A DNA stretch of 64,000 nucleotides from Anagrus nilaparvatae. Lineage: Eukaryota; Arthropoda; Insecta; Hymenoptera; Mymaridae. This document shows positions 60,089 through 64,000 of the stretch, one piece after another. The position numbers and the translations under genes were made by a program. Below the pieces are notes generated by a model. The model did not search any database, was not told the DNA's origin, and saw only the letters and a list, made by a program, of their open reading frames with translations. The stretch lies in assembly GCA_022575985.1 (NCBI GenBank), contig JAKSXM010000080.1:62001-126000 (forward strand). Direction: 5' to 3'. Every line of letters starts with the position of its first letter. Within the stretch, counting starts at the first letter, position 1.

Positions 60089-62701
60089 TAGGAAAAAATA
60101 TATTCATAATTCTATATCATAAAAGTTTACGATCTCGAAGAATCATTAACTTGCATGATATAGAATTATTAGTATATTTTTTCTTAAAAGAGATAGAAAA
60201 TGTAATCTCCCAGACATAATTCTAATTAATGATTAGAAGCAGAAAAATTGTAAATGGTTTTCTTATTCTAATTAGTTTGGTTTTTCACCATCTAAGATAG
60301 TCACTTTAAAAAAACTTGTTTGTTCTTATTTACTTAATTGATATAAAATCATCAATATCTTTTTTCCTAAAAGAGATAGAACATTGAATCTTAATATTAA
60401 ACATACAATGTAACATGTAATTTTTACCTTGGATTTTATCATTTTGATATTGATTAATTTGTGTTTCCAATAAATGCACTATTTCTGCTTCCAATTGATC
60501 TACTCCACATAAACGATTTAAAATTTAATCCAACATTTTCCTTATTAGGATTTAAACATTCTTCGCTTATGCGACTAGGCAGCGATGCTACTAATCTCTA
60601 ATCTTTGACCAGTTACTTTTTCAGGCATATACTGCATTTTAATAGTCGCTTAATATTGCTGACCATATTCAATATCTGGTTCTGTCAACAGCTACTTTTA
60701 CTCAAACTGTTTTATATCAACTCCTTGTTTAAGAACCTGATATGAATATCATAAATTTTATATTTTAAAAATATTATAAAATTTAAAATGAAAAGATTTT
60801 ACCTTTGCTTTTGACAAAGCTGCTGTATATGGGGTATATGTTGTAAAGTGGAAAACCCAGGAAAATAAACACTCAAGCGGACACCTTTGCATAAACCTCT
60901 AATTTATTTTCTGGAACAAAAATATTTTTTATAAACAGAATATTTATTTCTGCATGACTACAAATAGTTGGATATAATATGCCAGGGCTTCATATTAACC
61001 AAAATCTTTGTTCAAATACATACAAATACACATGCTATATACCTTCTCTGTTTCTTACAACTGGAAAAATTGAATATTTTAGTACTTTACATTTTAATAC
61101 TAATTGTCGTAAATTTATTATTTTTTTATAAATAAAATTTTCTATAAATAATAAATTCAAAAGCACATAAAAAGAAAATACACACTCTGATGTTACTGCG
61201 TGCTATAGCATATAGCAGAAGCAGGCTAGTCAGCTGTTTCTCTTCTCCCCTCTCATAAGTAGCGTAACCTCTAAGTGTTTATTTTCTTTTTATGTGCTTT
61301 TGAATTTATTATTTATAAAAAATTTAATTTATAAAAAAATAATAAATTTACGACAATTAGTATTAAAATGTAAAGTACTAAAATATTCAATTTTTCCAGT
61401 TGTAAGAAACAGAAAAGGTATAGCATGTGTATTTGTATGTATTTGAACAAAGATTTTGGTTAATATGAAGCCCTGGCATATTATATCCAACTATTTGTAG
61501 TCATGCAGAAATAAATATTCTGTCTATAAAAAATATTTTTGTTCCAGAAAATAAATTAGAGGTTTATGCAAAGGTCTCCGCTTGAGTGTTTATTTTCCTG
61601 GGTTTTCCACTTTACAACATATACCCCATATACAGCAGCTTTGTCAAAAGCAAAGGTAAAATCTTTTCAATTTAAATTTTATAATATTTTTAAAATATAA
61701 AATTTATGATATTCATATCAGGTTCTTAAACAAGGAGTTGATATAAAACAGTTTGAGTAAAAGTAGCTGTTGACAGAACCAGATATTGAATAAGGTCAGC
61801 AATATTAAGCGACTATTAAAATGCGGTATATGCCTGAAAAAGTAACTGGTCAAAGATTAGAGATTAGTAGCATCGCTGCCTAGTCGCATAAGCGAAGAAT
61901 GTTTAAATCCTAATAAGGAAAATGTTGGATTAAATTTTAAATCATTTATGTGGAGTAGATCAATTGGAAGCAGAAATAGTGCATTTATTGGAAACACAAA
62001 TTAATCAATATCAAAATGATAAAATCCTAGGTAAAAATTACATGTTACATTGTATGTTTAATATTAAGATTCAATGTTCTATCTCTTTTAGGAAAAAAGA
62101 TATTGATGATTTTATATCAATTAAGTAAATAAGAACAAACAAGTTTTTTTAAAGTGACTATCTTAGATGGTGAAAAACCAAACTAATTAGAATAAGAAAA
62201 CCATTTACAATTTTTCTGCTTCTAATCATTAATTAGAATTATGTCTGGGAGATTACATTTTCTATCTCTTTTAAGAAAAAATATACTAATAATTCTATAT
62301 CATGCAAGTTAATGATTCTTCGAGATCGTAAACTTTTATGATATAGAATTATGAATATATTTTTTCCTAAAAGAGATAGAACATGGAATCTTTCAGATGT
62401 AATTCTAATTAATAAGTAGAAGCAGAAAAACTGCAAATGGTTTTCTTATTCTCATTAGTTTGATTTTTCACCATCTAAGATAGTCACTTTAAAAAAAAGT
62501 TTTTGTTCGTATTAACTTAATTGATATAGAATCATCAATATCTTTTTTCCTAAATGAGATAGAACATTGAATCTTTCAGATATAGTTCTAATCCACGAGT
62601 AGAAGCAGAGAAACTACAAATGGTTTCCTTATGATTACTAGTTTAATTTTTCACTTTCCAGTGTATAGTTACCTCAAAAACATTTCTTTGCTACCGTTGA
62701 T

Positions 62702-62905
62702 TTGAAAGATGCATCGATGAATTTATTTTTTTCTTCTGGCAGAGATAGAGAATTTAGTATTCAACTAAGATTAGATAAGCATATACTTTTAAAATTTTAT
62801 AATAATTTTTTTTATGACATTTTACTTTGTTTAAATATTTTTTTCAGCCAAGATGACTTCTTACTTTTCAAAAAAAATCATGTAACAGTTGTCCAGTGTT
62901 TTTAA
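62702..62905 (+). other. 67-codon frame in the right arm
   Basis: Mirror copy of 57596-57393. Earlier in the same arm a plus-strand stretch at about 61950-62031 reads VDQLEAEIVHLLETQINQYQ and ends at a GTAAAAATT donor-like site. This suggests captured exon fragments, but no complete gene can be built. Confidence 0.3.
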
Positions 62906-63332
62906 ATTAATGTTATATGCATGAAGAAATGTAAAAAAATAATTATTATTTTTTATTAACCTTATAAATAAAATTTCTTAATAAATATGAATTTGTTTGT
63001 TTTTTAATTTAAAAAAATATATGTATTATTATATTTAATTTATTAATAAAAAAAAAACCTTTTTTCAATTCACGTTTTATAGAACGTGCCATGCAACATT
63101 GCACGGAACCTTACATTTCAAACATTAAAATATAACCTTCTATGAAATGTTGTATGCAATGTTCCCTGCAACGTTAAAGTAAAGGTTGTGGGCAAGGAGG
63201 TTATTTCTACCAGGGATATAACAGAACTACATATCTTAACTATTTTCAAGTTTCAAGTAATAAAAGATAGTGATTTTTGATATTTTATAAAATATTTCAA
63301 TTGGGATTCTAACCTTTGATCGCGAAATCTCA

Positions 63333-63612
63333 CAAGTTTTGCTTCAATTTTCGTAATAATTATAGAAAAAAATAATATTTTTACAGATTTTCATTTGATT
63401 AAAAGGCAAATTTTGATGGTTTAGCTATGTATAAATACAGCTTGAATTTTTTTTTACATGTATTATGAATAATGTAGGCTTGTTGGAGCTATTTATAAGC
63501 ATTTTTAGCATAATAAGCTTCAATCATTTGAAATAATTAAAAACAAGTTTAGAGATCTCCGGAGATCTCCCCAATTTAGAGATCTCTAGAGATCTCAGGA
63601 CAATTCGTCGGG
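63333..63612 (-). repeat. Outer inverted repeat, right copy
   Basis: Complement of 55918-56165. It contains an extra local cluster of AGAGATCTC palindromes (about 63550-63597) that is absent from the left copy. Confidence 0.8.
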
Positions 63613-64000
63613 TTACCAATCTATATTAATTTGTTTTTACTACATTTTTATAGGTTAATTTTACTATTATTTTTTTTGCGTAAAGGGTTAAGATCCAATT
63701 TCTCTGCCAAATGTCTCCAGTTTTCGTGCTAAGCGACCCAATAAACCTATAGTAGAGAACAAATCTGGTGTTCGTTAGTGATAATACAACAAAACCCGTA
63801 TTTTGACTGGAGTCAAGACCCCTATCCACCTTTTAAAAATAGATTATTAAAATATAGAAAAAATGAAAATTTATAAAATGCATGGGATTTTATTGATTTT
63901 TGGGTACATTTCTAACTATTTGTAGACATTTTGATAGAAAATAAAATCTAAACTTTAAAAAAAACTTGATTTTTATTAATAATAGACATAACTTTTGTTT
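63613..64000. other. Right end of window, no gene recognised
   Basis: AT-rich. The stretch at about 63714-63745 (GCGACCCAATAAACCTATA) resembles the palindromic repeat at 55.3-55.5 kb. Confidence 0.45.

Larger units (their letters stand above)
57083..63215. mobile_element. Large palindromic element with near-identical arms
   Basis: Ends CCCTGGTAGAAATAACCTCC (57083) and its complement ending at 63215. Without the nested 2.16-kb insertion the arms are about 1.95 kb each, centred near 61229 with about 100 bp of unpaired spacer (about 61180-61280). The arms agree almost base for base, including an identical 67-codon frame (57393-57596 minus; 62702-62905 plus). No transposase is recognised. The possible target duplication AT (57081-57082 and 63216-63217) is too short to be sure. 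An inverted duplication or an assembly artefact are alternatives. Confidence 0.85.

Overview
The window looks like nuclear DNA of an insect, most likely a hymenopteran and quite possibly a parasitoid wasp. It is very AT-rich and sparse in genes. It carries a spliced insect odorant receptor, a secreted DNA/RNA non-specific endonuclease-like gene, a small family of secreted six-cysteine peptides, broken R1-type non-LTR retrotransposons, and an unusually dense set of palindromic (foldback/MITE-like) elements. There is no sign of prokaryotic gene organisation. The organism is inferred from gene content only.

Region 0.8-8 kb (+): a five-exon odorant receptor gene whose exons join in frame to 388 codons. 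Its last exon encodes only 16 residues. It is separated from exon 4 by a 3.6-kb intron holding a broken antisense R1-like retrotransposon.

Region 10.4-29.4 kb (+): a three-exon gene for a 420-aa secreted protein of the endonuclease_NS (insect dsRNase-like) family. Intron 2 is about 17.6 kb. The position where the family carries its catalytic Arg-Gly-His reads Glu-Val-Gln, so the protein is probably a non-catalytic relative. Intron 2 holds an R1 endonuclease fragment interrupted by a 3.4-kb palindrome, a 2.6-kb minisatellite (48-bp unit), several MITE-like elements, a 155-bp tandem array, and one complete antisense gene for a secreted six-cysteine peptide.

Region 23.8-33.7 kb (-): the six-cysteine (knottin-like) family. 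Two intact two-exon copies (71 and 66 aa) lie in duplicated segments on either side of the last nuclease exon, and two degenerate relics accompany them. Conserved sequence upstream of each start suggests a shared promoter.

Region 33.7-64 kb: no convincing host gene. It contains a series of palindromes: 39.2-40.9, 41.7-45.1 (with smaller ones nested), 46.8-47.8, 52.2-54.4, 55.3-55.5, 56.2-56.5 and 57.1-63.2 kb. The last has near-identical arms of about 1.95 kb and was invaded by a 2.16-kb inverted-repeat element. Its other arm preserves the uninterrupted site and shows a TA target duplication. The nested insertions give a relative history of transposition.
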